This document shows, piece by piece, positions 7,971 through 15,193 of a stretch of DNA of 64,000 nucleotides. Origin of the DNA: Paenibacillus_I sp035510375 (GTDB taxonomy: Bacteria; Bacillota; Bacilli; Paenibacillales; Paenibacillaceae). The translations under genes were made by a program, and so were the position numbers. The stretch lies in assembly GCF_035510375.1 (NCBI RefSeq), contig NZ_DATKHG010000032.1; one strand, 5' to 3'. Numbering within the stretch: position 1 is the first letter of the stretch; every line of letters begins with the position of its first letter. A model generated the notes under the pieces. The model was given only the letters and a program-made list of their open reading frames with translations, had not been told where the DNA came from and did no database searches.

Positions 7971-8414
7971 TTAAATCCAGCGCTGCGTCAATTGCTCGTA
8001 CTCCACAAGCTCCTCGGGCTTGAAAAAGAGGCCGATTTCACGCGCCGCGTTCCCGGGAGAATCCGAGCCGTGAATCAGGTTGAAATTGGCATGCACCGCA
8101 TAATCCGAGCGGATCGTGCCCGGCGCCGCTTCCAGCGCATTCGTCTTGCCGATCAGCGCGCGCGTCAGCGCGATCACGTTATCGCCCTGCCATACCATCG
8201 CAAACACCGGGCTCGACGTAATGAACTCGATAAGCGGCGGATAGAAAGGCTTGCCCTTGTGCTCCTCATAATGGCGCTCCGCCAGCGCGGCGTCGACCTT
8301 CATGAACTTGGCCGCCACGAGCTGCAGCCCCTTCCGCTCGAACCGGGCCACGATCTCGCCGATCAGTCCGCGCTGCACCCCGTCCGGCTTAATCATCAGA
8401 AACGTTCTCTCCAA
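7971..8414 (-). CDS. ndk: Nucleoside diphosphate kinase
   Basis: Ndk equilibrates nucleoside triphosphates through a phosphohistidine. The likely start is TTG at 8414, 7 nt after GGAGGG, giving LERTFLMIKPDGVQRG, the standard N-terminus, and a 147-residue protein of normal length. The catalytic histidine lies in NLIHGSDSP near residue 114. The open frame extends another 190 codons upstream, but that part runs antisense-like through hepT in a different frame and is not credible. Confidence 0.95.
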   Translation of the reverse strand: MERTFLMIKPDGVQRGLIGEIVARFERKGLQLVAAKFMKVDAALAERHYEEHKGKPFYPPLIEFITSSPVFAMVWQGDNVIALTRALIGKTNALEAAPGTIRSDYAVHANFNLIHGSDSPGNAAREIGLFFKPEELVEYEQLTQRWI

Positions 8415-8440
8415 CCTTATCCCTCCGCTCGATCTCCGCA

Positions 8441-9415
8441 TCAATAATTGCGTTCCCCGACGAACGCCGCAATATCCTTCAAGCTTTTCTTCGCCGGAAT
8501 GTCCGGCAATCCTTCCAGCGCCGCGATCGCTTTGTCGATGTACCGCCCCGCCATCCGCTCCGCCTCGCCGATCCCGCGGCTGCCGCGGATCAGCTCGATG
8601 GCGGGACCGCAATCCGTCTGTCCGTCCGCTTCGCGGATCTGCGCGATCTTGTCCAGAAGCGGGCCGCGGATATCCGGCTCGCGCAGCGCGAGCAGAACCG
8701 GAAGCGTGATATTGCCCTGGCGGATATCCGAGCCCGGCGGTTTTCCGATCTGCTTCGCCGTGCCGAGCAGATCGAGCAGGTCGTCGCGGATCTGGAACGC
8801 CATCCCGACGTTGTAGCCGAACCGGTACAGCCGGTTCGACGTCCCGTCGTCGGTGCCGGCCGCCATTGCGCCGAGGCGGCAGCTGATCGCGATCAGCAAG
8901 GCCGTTTTGCGCCTGATCCGAAGCAGGTAGTTGCGCACCGTCTGTTCCGTGTTGAAGAAATCGCGGATCTGCTCCATCTCGCCGATGCACATTTCCACCA
9001 TCGCTTTGGAGAGCACCTGGTGCAGCGCCGGATTGTTAAGCTCCGTTACGATCGTCAGCGCTTTGGCATAGATGTAATCGCCGGTGTACATCGCGATCCG
9101 GTTATCCCACTTCGACTTGACGGTCAACTGACCGCGCCGCGTGTCCGCGTCGTCGATCACATCGTCGTGCACGAGCGTCGCCATATGGATCAGCTCAAGC
9201 GGCACCGCCACCTTCTGCAGCACATTCAGGTCGTAATGGCCGAATTTGCCCGCAAGCAGGACGATGACCGGGCGGATCCGTTTGCCTCCCGCTTTCAGCA
9301 GATGAAGCGAGGCTTCGCTAAGCAGCGCATGATCGGTCGTCACGCTGAGCTCGAGCTCTTTCTCAATCTTATTCAAATCGCCTTTCATTCTGGCGTAAAT
9401 ATCAAGAAGTTTCAT
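8441..9415 (-). CDS. hepT: Heptaprenyl diphosphate synthase component II
   Basis: HepT is the catalytic subunit that, with HepS, elongates farnesyl diphosphate to the C35 side chain of menaquinone-7. The 324-residue protein has both aspartate-rich prenyl-synthase motifs, DDVIDDADTRRG near 83 and FQIRDDLLDLLG near 210, with GGKRIRP near 44. The start MKLLDIYARM at 9415 overlaps the mqnA stop codon (ATGA); an 11-codon upstream extension exists but is not needed. Confidence 0.94.
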   Translation of the reverse strand: MKLLDIYARMKGDLNKIEKELELSVTTDHALLSEASLHLLKAGGKRIRPVIVLLAGKFGHYDLNVLQKVAVPLELIHMATLVHDDVIDDADTRRGQLTVKSKWDNRIAMYTGDYIYAKALTIVTELNNPALHQVLSKAMVEMCIGEMEQIRDFFNTEQTVRNYLLRIRRKTALLIAISCRLGAMAAGTDDGTSNRLYRFGYNVGMAFQIRDDLLDLLGTAKQIGKPPGSDIRQGNITLPVLLALREPDIRGPLLDKIAQIREADGQTDCGPAIELIRGSRGIGEAERMAGRYIDKAIAALEGLPDIPAKKSLKDIAAFVGERNY

Positions 9416-10284
9416 TCGTTCACCTGCGCCACAGATTGGTCTGGCCAAAATTGCAGGCCGCCTGCCCGCCCAAGCAGTCCGAGACGGGCGGCGTAGCGGA
9501 AATACAGCATCAAGCCTTCCCGCTCGTCCGGCCCGAAGCCGTAGCGTAGGCCATTAAAATACGCCTCCCAATACCCGCTCTGCCCGCCCAAGCGCCGGAC
9601 GGCTTTGGAGGCCAGGCGGCCGATGTCCCGAAGCCCCCGCCGTTTGCTTTCCAGCAGCGCCTTGTAAATATCCGATACGGTCTTCGGCGCGCGCAGCGCC
9701 GTTTCCTTGCGCACCGCGATAACGGCGAACGTCATCGTCAGTCCGGTCCAGTCCTTCCATAAACGGCCGACGTCCAGCACCTCGCAGCCGTGGTCGGTCC
9801 GCCACGAGCCCTGTATCGCGTGGTCGCCGATCAGAAGCGCGGCGTCGGCTTCCTCCAGCATGGCGTCCAGATCGGGCTCCATCGTTATGTATCGCGGCTC
9901 GGCGCCGAAGCGGCCCTGCAGAATGATTTTCAGCAGATTGACCGAGGTCGCGGAGGTGGATGTAACCGCCACGGTACCTTTCAGCACGTCGTCCAGCGGG
10001 TTTTTGAGAAACAGCAGGATGGAGCGGACTTCGCCGTCCGCGCTGACCGACAAATCCGGCAGAAGAACGAACTGCTCCGCCCGCCTCCCGTAAGCGAACG
10101 ACGAGACGGAGGCGATGTCGACGTTTCCTTCGGTAAGCGCTCCGTTCAGTACGGACGGCATGCCGACGACGATGTCCACGCCGGTCAGGTCCCGCTCGGC
10201 CCGCACCTCGTCAAAGTGCTCGAAAATCGGCCAAACATTGGCATAATCAATGCGTCCGACCGTGATCGGGCGATTACTGCCCAT
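9412..10284 (-). CDS. mqnA: Chorismate dehydratase, futalosine pathway (MqnA)
   Basis: MqnA dehydrates chorismate to 3-enolpyruvylbenzoate, the first step of the futalosine route to menaquinone. The 290-residue protein has a periplasmic-binding-like fold without a signal peptide: TVGRIDYANVWPIF at the start, GMPSVLNGAL, and ALLIGDHAI near 160, which match the MqnA/MqnD family. The start at 10284 lies 9 nt after GGGGAG and within ubiX. Surrounded by ubiX, prenyltransferase and menG genes, it shows that this organism uses futalosine rather than the MenFDHCEB route. MqnD is the main alternative but synteny and the chorismate context favour MqnA. Confidence 0.85.
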   Translation of the reverse strand: MGSNRPITVGRIDYANVWPIFEHFDEVRAERDLTGVDIVVGMPSVLNGALTEGNVDIASVSSFAYGRRAEQFVLLPDLSVSADGEVRSILLFLKNPLDDVLKGTVAVTSTSATSVNLLKIILQGRFGAEPRYITMEPDLDAMLEEADAALLIGDHAIQGSWRTDHGCEVLDVGRLWKDWTGLTMTFAVIAVRKETALRAPKTVSDIYKALLESKRRGLRDIGRLASKAVRRLGGQSGYWEAYFNGLRYGFGPDEREGLMLYFRYAARLGLLGRAGGLQFWPDQSVAQVNE

Positions 10285-10915
10285 TCCCGTCATCTCCCCA
10301 TCTTCTGTACAAGTCATGATTGAGCGGCATCGCATCCAACACTTTACCGACCATAAAGTCGATCATCTCCCGCATCGATTGCGGACGGTAGTAAAAAGCC
10401 GGCATCGCGGGAATGATCCGCACGCCCAGGCGGGCGAGCTTCAGCATATTTTCCAGATGAATGGCGTGGAGCGGCGTTTCCCTCGGGACGAGCAGCAGCT
10501 TCCGCCCTTCCTTCAGCATCACGTCCGCCGCGCGCGTCATCAAATTGTCCGACGAGCCGTGCGCAATCGCCGACAGCGTGCCCATCGAGCACGGCATCAC
10601 GATCATGCCTTCGACGCGGAACGAGCCGCTCGCTATGGTCGCGCCGATGTCGGCGACCGGGTGGTAAAGGAGCCGCCCCTGCTCCAGCGCGGGCCCGAAG
10701 CATTCGGCCAGCGCCGCCTGACGCCTTGACGACTCCCAGCCCGCCTCTTCCTTCAGCACCCGCCACCCGGCCTCCGTGACGATCAGATGGACCTGCACGC
10801 CGGCCTCCAGCAGCGCTTCGCATAGCCGGACGCCGTACACCGAGCCGCTTGCGCCCGTAATGCCGACGACCCAGCGCCGGCGCCCGCCGCCGGCAGATCG
10901 GTTCTCGGTTACCAT
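10274..10915 (-). CDS. ubiX: Flavin prenyltransferase, UbiX family
   Basis: UbiX joins a dimethylallyl unit to FMN, making prenylated FMN for UbiD-type decarboxylases. The 213-residue flavodoxin-like protein has GITGASGSVYGVRL near 17, MPCSMGTLSAIAHG near 106, and VPRETPLHAIHLENM near 143, all diagnostic. In the futalosine pathway its cofactor would serve the decarboxylase acting on prenylated dihydroxynaphthoate (inference). It overlaps both neighbours by a few bases. Confidence 0.92.
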   Translation of the reverse strand: MVTENRSAGGGRRRWVVGITGASGSVYGVRLCEALLEAGVQVHLIVTEAGWRVLKEEAGWESSRRQAALAECFGPALEQGRLLYHPVADIGATIASGSFRVEGMIVMPCSMGTLSAIAHGSSDNLMTRAADVMLKEGRKLLLVPRETPLHAIHLENMLKLARLGVRIIPAMPAFYYRPQSMREMIDFMVGKVLDAMPLNHDLYRRWGDDGNGQ

Positions 10916-11784
10916 CGGTGAAGCACCACCAGGTCGAACAGGGTGAAGACGAACAGCAGCACGCTGAGCGTGCCGTTCATCGTAAAGAAAGCCGTATTCA
11001 ACCGGCTCAGGTCGTTAGGCTTGACGAGCAGATGCTGATAGATCAAAATCGCGATGGCGGCAACCGTGCCGACGAGGTATCCCCAGCTAAGGTCGGTCAT
11101 CCAGAACAGCGCCACGAAGCCCGCGGCCGGCACGGCATGGAACGCGCGCGCAATCCAGAGCGCGTTGCTCAGACCGAAGCGGGCCGGAATGGAATGAAGC
11201 TTCTCATGCCGGTCGAATTCGTAATCCTGGCAAGCGTACACGACGTCGAAGCCGGCCGTCCAGAACGCGACGGAAACATACAGCAAGTAGGCCGGCCAAC
11301 CGGCGGTGCCGGTGACGGCCACCCAGCCCCCGAGCGGCGCCAGGGCGATCGTAAGGCCGAGAACGACGTGGCAAAGCCAGGTAAAGCGTTTGGTATAAGA
11401 ATAGATGACGAGCATGAATACGGCGACCGGAAGCAGCTTTACCGCGATCGGTTCCAGACGGAACGAGGCCGCTGCCAGCAGCAGGAAGGAAATCGCGATG
11501 AACAGAATCACTTCTGTGGAGCCGAGCAGACCGGCGGGCAGCGCCCGCTTCTCGGTGCGCGGATTGCGCGCGTCGATCGCTTTATCGATCAGTCTGTTGA
11601 GCCCCATGGCCGCGCTTCTGGCACCGACCATCGCCACGATCACCCAGAACATTTCGCTCCATCCCGGAAGCCGAGCCTGCTCGACGACGGCGCCGAGAAT
11701 GGCCCCGACGAACGCGAACGGAAGCGCGAACAGCGTATGCTCGAACTTGATCATTTCAAGAAAAATGCGAATTTTGCGGATCAT
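10909..11784 (-). CDS. mqnP: Membrane prenyltransferase, UbiA/MqnP type
   Basis: This 291-residue polytopic protein belongs to the UbiA superfamily, which attaches a polyprenyl chain to an aromatic acceptor. The first aspartate motif is NRLIDKAIDARNPRT near 72 and the second is YACQDYEFDRHEKLHSIP near 185; about eight hydrophobic helices are evident. Its neighbours (mqnA, ubiX, menG, hepS, hepT) indicate prenylation of 1,4-dihydroxy-6-naphthoate in menaquinone synthesis. The ATG start overlaps the menG stop codon (ATGA). A 4-hydroxybenzoate acceptor is unlikely in this setting. Confidence 0.85.
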   Translation of the reverse strand: MIRKIRIFLEMIKFEHTLFALPFAFVGAILGAVVEQARLPGWSEMFWVIVAMVGARSAAMGLNRLIDKAIDARNPRTEKRALPAGLLGSTEVILFIAISFLLLAAASFRLEPIAVKLLPVAVFMLVIYSYTKRFTWLCHVVLGLTIALAPLGGWVAVTGTAGWPAYLLYVSVAFWTAGFDVVYACQDYEFDRHEKLHSIPARFGLSNALWIARAFHAVPAAGFVALFWMTDLSWGYLVGTVAAIAILIYQHLLVKPNDLSRLNTAFFTMNGTLSVLLFVFTLFDLVVLHRW

Positions 11785-12509
11785 GCGCCGTTGCTCCCTT
11801 TCGTACCGATGTGGAGCGCGGCGATGCCGCCCGTCAGCCCGTAATCCTCCACTTCCTGCAGCCCGGTCTCGCGGAAGATGCTCGCCAGCTCCTTGCGGCC
11901 GGGGAACGCGACAAGCGATTCCGGCAGCCATTTATACTGCTCGTACCGCCCGGCGACAAGCTTGCCGAGGACGGGCAGAAATCGGTTAAAATAAAAGGAA
12001 TAGACCGCTTTGAGCGGCTGCCGGGTCGGCTTCGAAAGCTCAAGGCAGACGACCTTGCCGCCGGGCTTGACGACCCTCCGCATCTCCCGCAGCACCTGCC
12101 GGATATCCGGCACGTTGCGCAGTCCGAATCCGATCGTCGCGTAATCGAACGTATCGTCTTCGTAAGGCAGCGCCATCGCGTTGCCCTGCACGAGGTCGAT
12201 CCGGCCGCCAAGCCCCAGCTTGTCCACCTTGGCCCGGCCGTGGTCCAGCATGTTCCGGCTGAAATCCAGCCCGACAACCTTGCCCGTTCCGCTCGCCTGC
12301 GCGATCGCGACGGTCCAGTCGCCGGTGCCGCAGCACAGATCGATCGCCGTATCCCCGGAACCGACGTTCATTTTCCGCATTGTAAATTTGCGCCATGCCT
12401 TGTGCCTGCGGAAGCTGAGCACGTCGTTCATCATATCATATTTCGGCGCAATGCTTTCAAAAACGGAATGAACGAACCGCTCTTTCGATTTTGCGTCCAA
12501 CCCCGTCAC
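11781..12509 (-). CDS. menG: Demethylmenaquinone methyltransferase
   Basis: MenG (UbiE/COQ5 family) adds the final ring methyl of menaquinone from S-adenosylmethionine. The protein contains VFESIAPKYDMMND near 17, LSFRRHKAWR, the SAM loop DLCCGTGDW near 56 and GFGLRNVPDI near 123. The chosen start is GTG at 12509, whose last bases overlap the hepS stop codon (GTGA), giving 242 residues; a TTG at 12500 is the alternative. It is the second gene of the hepS-menG-mqnP-ubiX-mqnA-hepT operon. Confidence 0.93.
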   Translation of the reverse strand: MTGLDAKSKERFVHSVFESIAPKYDMMNDVLSFRRHKAWRKFTMRKMNVGSGDTAIDLCCGTGDWTVAIAQASGTGKVVGLDFSRNMLDHGRAKVDKLGLGGRIDLVQGNAMALPYEDDTFDYATIGFGLRNVPDIRQVLREMRRVVKPGGKVVCLELSKPTRQPLKAVYSFYFNRFLPVLGKLVAGRYEQYKWLPESLVAFPGRKELASIFRETGLQEVEDYGLTGGIAALHIGTKGSNGA

Positions 12510-13375
12510 CCCATCTCGTTGTATATCGCTTGCTGCGCGGCGAAAGGCCGGAGAAAACGCTCGCCGATTCCCGCCAGCTCGGATGCCAGCTTGTCGGATT
12601 CGAGCCCTGCGGCGATCGACTGGACATGCTGAACCGACTGGCGCAGCTTGTCGTGCAGTTGGCTCCGGATATCGTATTTGGCGACGAGCGAGCTGACGAC
12701 GCCTTCCTCGCGCGCCCGCTCCGCCAGCCATTTCCTGTCGGCATCCGTTCCTTCCTGCATCACATGCCAATACCCCCAGCTGCGCTCGAACCGTCCGGGA
12801 GACTCCATCCGGTCCAGCTCATGCGCGACGACCTCGCAGCGGCTTAAACCTCTCAACAGCTCCGGCCACAGCCGGGAAGCCCGTCCTTCCAGAAGAGCGC
12901 CGAACAGCTCGAACAGGCCGGTCTTCATATCCGTGCACATGCCGATGTACTCGTCGGCCGTTACCTTAAGCTGCTTCATCCGCATATACAAATTCAGCTT
13001 GACCCGGTTCACTTCGCATATTGCGCCGCTGATTTTGCGGATCATGTCGATTTGGCCCGCCTGGGACAGCAAATGGTAAAAGCGGCTGCTGAAATAATCG
13101 CCGGCCAGCACCTTCAATTGGCGCTCGCGCATGCCGGCCTCCGGCCGTTTCTCCCGATCGTCGTCGATCGTGTCGTGCGTATCGAGCCCAAGCTGGACCA
13201 GCGACACGACAAGCGCGTACAGCTCGCTCAGCTGAGCGGAATGGCGTCCGTTTGCAAGAAACGCGAACAGCAGACGAGCCCTGGAGTCCGGAAACTCGGG
13301 CAGGTCCGTATGCGTTTGGATCATGTCGTATTCGACGTATTTTTTCGCCATCTCAGGTATGCGGTACGATTTCAT
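12506..13375 (-). CDS. hepS: Heptaprenyl diphosphate synthase component I
   Basis: HepS is the small non-catalytic partner of HepT that sets chain length in heptaprenyl diphosphate synthesis. The 289-residue protein has QLGLDTHDTIDDD near 80 and otherwise is all-helical without the aspartate-rich motifs, as expected for component I. The start MKSYRIPEMAKKY at 13375 is 8 nt after GGAGG. It opens the menaquinone operon, with an extended -10 promoter upstream. Confidence 0.9.
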   Translation of the reverse strand: MKSYRIPEMAKKYVEYDMIQTHTDLPEFPDSRARLLFAFLANGRHSAQLSELYALVVSLVQLGLDTHDTIDDDREKRPEAGMRERQLKVLAGDYFSSRFYHLLSQAGQIDMIRKISGAICEVNRVKLNLYMRMKQLKVTADEYIGMCTDMKTGLFELFGALLEGRASRLWPELLRGLSRCEVVAHELDRMESPGRFERSWGYWHVMQEGTDADRKWLAERAREEGVVSSLVAKYDIRSQLHDKLRQSVQHVQSIAAGLESDKLASELAGIGERFLRPFAAQQAIYNEMG

Positions 13376-13432
13376 CGATCCAGCCTCCGGGCATTGCAGT
13401 ACGAATCTTGCTGCAACTCTATAATCCAAATT

Positions 13433-13461
13433 ATTATATCACAACTGTGCAAGTGAAGCAT
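13433..13461 (-). promoter_or_regulatory. Promoter of the hepS operon (extended -10)
   Basis: The minus strand shows TGA-TATAAT at 13433-13441, an extended -10 element, with only a poor -35 match 17 nt upstream. It lies 58 nt before the hepS start. Confidence 0.55.
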
Positions 13462-13495
13462 ACCCGGCAGGGCTTTTCAAACGGGCGCGATTTTG

Positions 13496-14071
13496 TCAGT
13501 CGCCGTACCCGGCGCCCGGCGGCCCGAACCGTTCCGTCCAATCGGCCGTGTGGGACAGGCGAAGCCGCTGGCGCCAGGCGATGTCGCCGAGCAAATCGGC
13601 CGCCTCGAGCGTGCCCGCGCCGGCCGACAGCCATCCGTCGTTGCGGCGGACGTCCGCCGCCAGAAGCAGCCCGTAGTCCTCCTGTCCGTCCGTCCGCACA
13701 CTGTCCTCCCTCGCTTCCACAAACCGCACAAGCAGCCGGTCCACGTTGCCGGTCCGGTAAAACGACAGCTTGACAAGCTTCTTCAAATCTTCAAGCAGCG
13801 CATCGGGCTCCGCTGTTTCCGGCCTGACGACGAAGTCGATCGACAGAGCCGCCCCTTTTATGAACGTCCGCTTGATCGGCTCCGAAAACGATTGCGCGAT
13901 GAGCGCATCCACCAGGTTCTCGTCGCTCAGCTTGGTCAACCGGTCCGGCCGAAAAACGGCCACCTCATCCGCACGGTTCGGCAAAGCGCCGCCGTGGGGC
14001 AGAAGCAGGGCGGCGAACCCCGCAATGACCGCAACGGCCCCGGCCGCCGCAAAAGCTTTGATCGCTCTCAT
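13496..14071 (-). CDS. Exported or membrane-anchored protein, function unknown
   Basis: The 191-residue protein starts with a short basic segment and a hydrophobic stretch (FAAAGAVAVIAGFAALLL), a signal anchor or signal peptide. The rest is soluble with mixed alpha/beta character and no motif I recognise; there is no lipobox. It lies between the mtrB terminator and the hepS promoter, with a weak GGGGTGA ribosome-binding site. Similar small exported proteins occur in sporeformers, but a function cannot be assigned. Confidence 0.7.
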   Translation of the reverse strand: MRAIKAFAAAGAVAVIAGFAALLLPHGGALPNRADEVAVFRPDRLTKLSDENLVDALIAQSFSEPIKRTFIKGAALSIDFVVRPETAEPDALLEDLKKLVKLSFYRTGNVDRLLVRFVEAREDSVRTDGQEDYGLLLAADVRRNDGWLSAGAGTLEAADLLGDIAWRQRLRLSHTADWTERFGPPGAGYGD

Positions 14072-14138
14072 ATCGTCACCCCGTCCGCATTAACAGTTTC
14101 AGCCTCCGCATGCAGGTCTCATACCGTATTGTACATAC

Positions 14139-14163
14139 AAAAAAAGCAGGCTATGCCTGCTTT
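14139..14163 (-). terminator. Intrinsic terminator after mtrB
   Basis: On the minus strand AAAGCAGGC and GCCTGCTTT form a 9-bp stem with a 3-nt loop, followed by a run of seven U. It lies 33 nt downstream of the mtrB stop codon. Confidence 0.85.
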
Positions 14164-14195
14164 CCCGCAAAACGTATAGGGACGGCGGCGCGGGC

Positions 14196-14423
14196 CTAGT
14201 TATCCGTCTCCAGCATGCCGTATTTCGTCATGACGACCGCCTTGCCGCGAATCTTGATGGCCGAGGTGTGATTGGTGAATTGCGCGATCAGGATTTCGCC
14301 CTTGTCCAGCTTCTCCGTATGGTGAAACTTCGTATCCTGTCCCCGGGTAAGGCCGATCACCTGCACGCCCTGGTCTTTGGCCTTGACCACAATGTATTCG
14401 CCTTGAGTTGGATTCTGCTCCAT
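14196..14423 (-). CDS. mtrB: trp RNA-binding attenuation protein (TRAP)
   Basis: TRAP forms an 11-subunit ring that, with bound tryptophan, wraps GAG/UAG-repeat RNA and represses trp gene expression. The 75-residue protein closely matches B. subtilis MtrB from memory: VIGLTRG, DTKFHH, EKLDKGE and HTSAIKIRG. The RNA-contacting basic residues are present at K38, K57 and R59 (K37, K56, R58 in B. subtilis). A GGGGAG ribosome-binding site precedes the ATG. Unlike B. subtilis there is no folE (mtrA) next to it; a tRNA gene is upstream. Its probable target is the trpE leader at 3900-3969. Confidence 0.95.
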   Translation of the reverse strand: MEQNPTQGEYIVVKAKDQGVQVIGLTRGQDTKFHHTEKLDKGEILIAQFTNHTSAIKIRGKAVVMTKYGMLETDN

Positions 14424-14516
14424 GGTAACTCCCCTTCAAGAAACGATTTCCCCCGAAAATATAAAAACTGCCTCCTACATGCCGGCCAGGAAAGCAGCTC
14501 GCTCTCTTAAAATAAA

Positions 14517-14593
14517 TGGTCGGGTGTACCGGATTTGAACTGGCGACCTCTACCACCCCAAGGTAGCGCTCTACCAAGCTGAGCTAACACCCG
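14517..14593 (-). tRNA. tRNA-Pro (anticodon GGG)
   Basis: The minus strand folds as a cloverleaf: acceptor CGGGTGT with ACACCCG, D-stem GCTC/GAGC, anticodon stem CTACC/GGTAG with loop TTGGGGT (anticodon GGG), and a T-loop TTCAAAT. The C1-G72 pair and A73 are typical of proline tRNA, and CCA is encoded. The T-stem has one A-C mismatch. It is followed by mtrB. Confidence 0.92.
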
Positions 14594-14608
14594 ACAAATG
14601 CAAAATTG

Positions 14609-14637
14609 ATTCTATCCAATTTACGGGTCCTTGTCAA
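14609..14637 (-). promoter_or_regulatory. Strong sigma-A promoter of tRNA-Pro (and probably mtrB)
   Basis: TTGACA (14632-14637), a 17-nt spacer and TAGAAT (14609-14614) on the minus strand place the start about 8 nt before the tRNA. No terminator was seen between the tRNA and mtrB, so read-through into mtrB is possible. Confidence 0.85.
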
Positions 14638-14664
14638 TAGCGTTCCGGCGCCTTCCCGCGGCAA

Positions 14665-14697
14665 ATAAAAACGCCCGAATGGAAGCCACCCGGACGT
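14665..14697 (-). terminator. Intrinsic terminator after hbs
   Basis: A 10-bp stem with G-U pairs (ACGTCCGGGT with ATTCGGGCGT) and a 7-nt loop is followed by a U run on the minus strand, 20 nt after the hbs stop codon. Confidence 0.75.
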
Positions 14698-14717
14698 CTG
14701 CGCGCAATGCGATTCTG

Positions 14718-14993
14718 TTAGTTGCCGACAAGATCCTTCAGCGATTTGCCCGGCTTGAAGGCCGGCGTCTTGCTTGCCGCGATCTCGATCTCCTGGCCCG
14801 TTTGCGGGTTGCGGCCTTTGCGGGCGGAACGCTCGCGGACTTCAAAGTTCCCGAAACCTACGAGTTGAACCTTCTCGCCGCCTTGCAGCGCTTCGGAAAT
14901 CGCGTCGAATACGGCGTCGACCGCTTTCGTCGCATCCTTCTTCGACAATTCCGTCAAATCGGATACTTTGGCAATCAATTCCGTTTTGTTCAT
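14718..14993 (-). CDS. hbs: DNA-binding protein HU
   Basis: HU bends and compacts DNA in the nucleoid. The 91-residue protein starts MNKTELIAKV and contains VGFGNFEVRERSARKGRNP and the KTPAFKPGKSLK C-terminus of the HU family. The start at 14993 is 8 nt after GGAGG; three extra upstream codons are not used. The spoIVA-hbs-mtrB order matches B. subtilis. Confidence 0.97.
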   Translation of the reverse strand: MNKTELIAKVSDLTELSKKDATKAVDAVFDAISEALQGGEKVQLVGFGNFEVRERSARKGRNPQTGQEIEIAASKTPAFKPGKSLKDLVGN

Positions 14994-15086
14994 AGCTTTC
15001 ACCTCCCCTGGTGGCGATCAGTCTCATTCGTTATCATTCTGTTTAACCGAAACCTGCAAAAATATACCTAAAGCCGAACAATTTTT

Positions 15087-15115
15087 ATAGTAATACAGCC
15101 GTTTCGGAATTTCAA
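15087..15115 (-). promoter_or_regulatory. Sigma-A promoter of hbs
   Basis: TTGAAA (15110-15115), 17 nt, TACTAT (15087-15092) on the minus strand. The predicted start leaves a leader of about 85 nt before the HU gene. Confidence 0.6.
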
Positions 15116-15152
15116 GTAGAATCGAAGGCGCGTCCGCGAAAAAACGCAACAA

Positions 15153-15180
15153 GGAAAGGCGCGCAGGCGCGCGCCTTTCC
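15153..15180 (-). terminator. Terminator hairpin after spoIVA
   Basis: A 12-bp perfect stem (GGAAAGGCGCGC with GCGCGCCTTTCC, 4-nt loop) starts 14 nt after the spoIVA stop codon. The six-U run follows 8 nt later, so termination may be imperfect, but the stem is very stable. Confidence 0.65.
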
Positions 15181-15193
15181 GGATACGTCGTTC

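Noticed and set aside
8415..8990. N-terminal extension of ndk by 192 codons
   Set aside because: It overlaps hepT in another frame; a TTG start with a correctly spaced ribosome-binding site gives the normal 147-residue Ndk.
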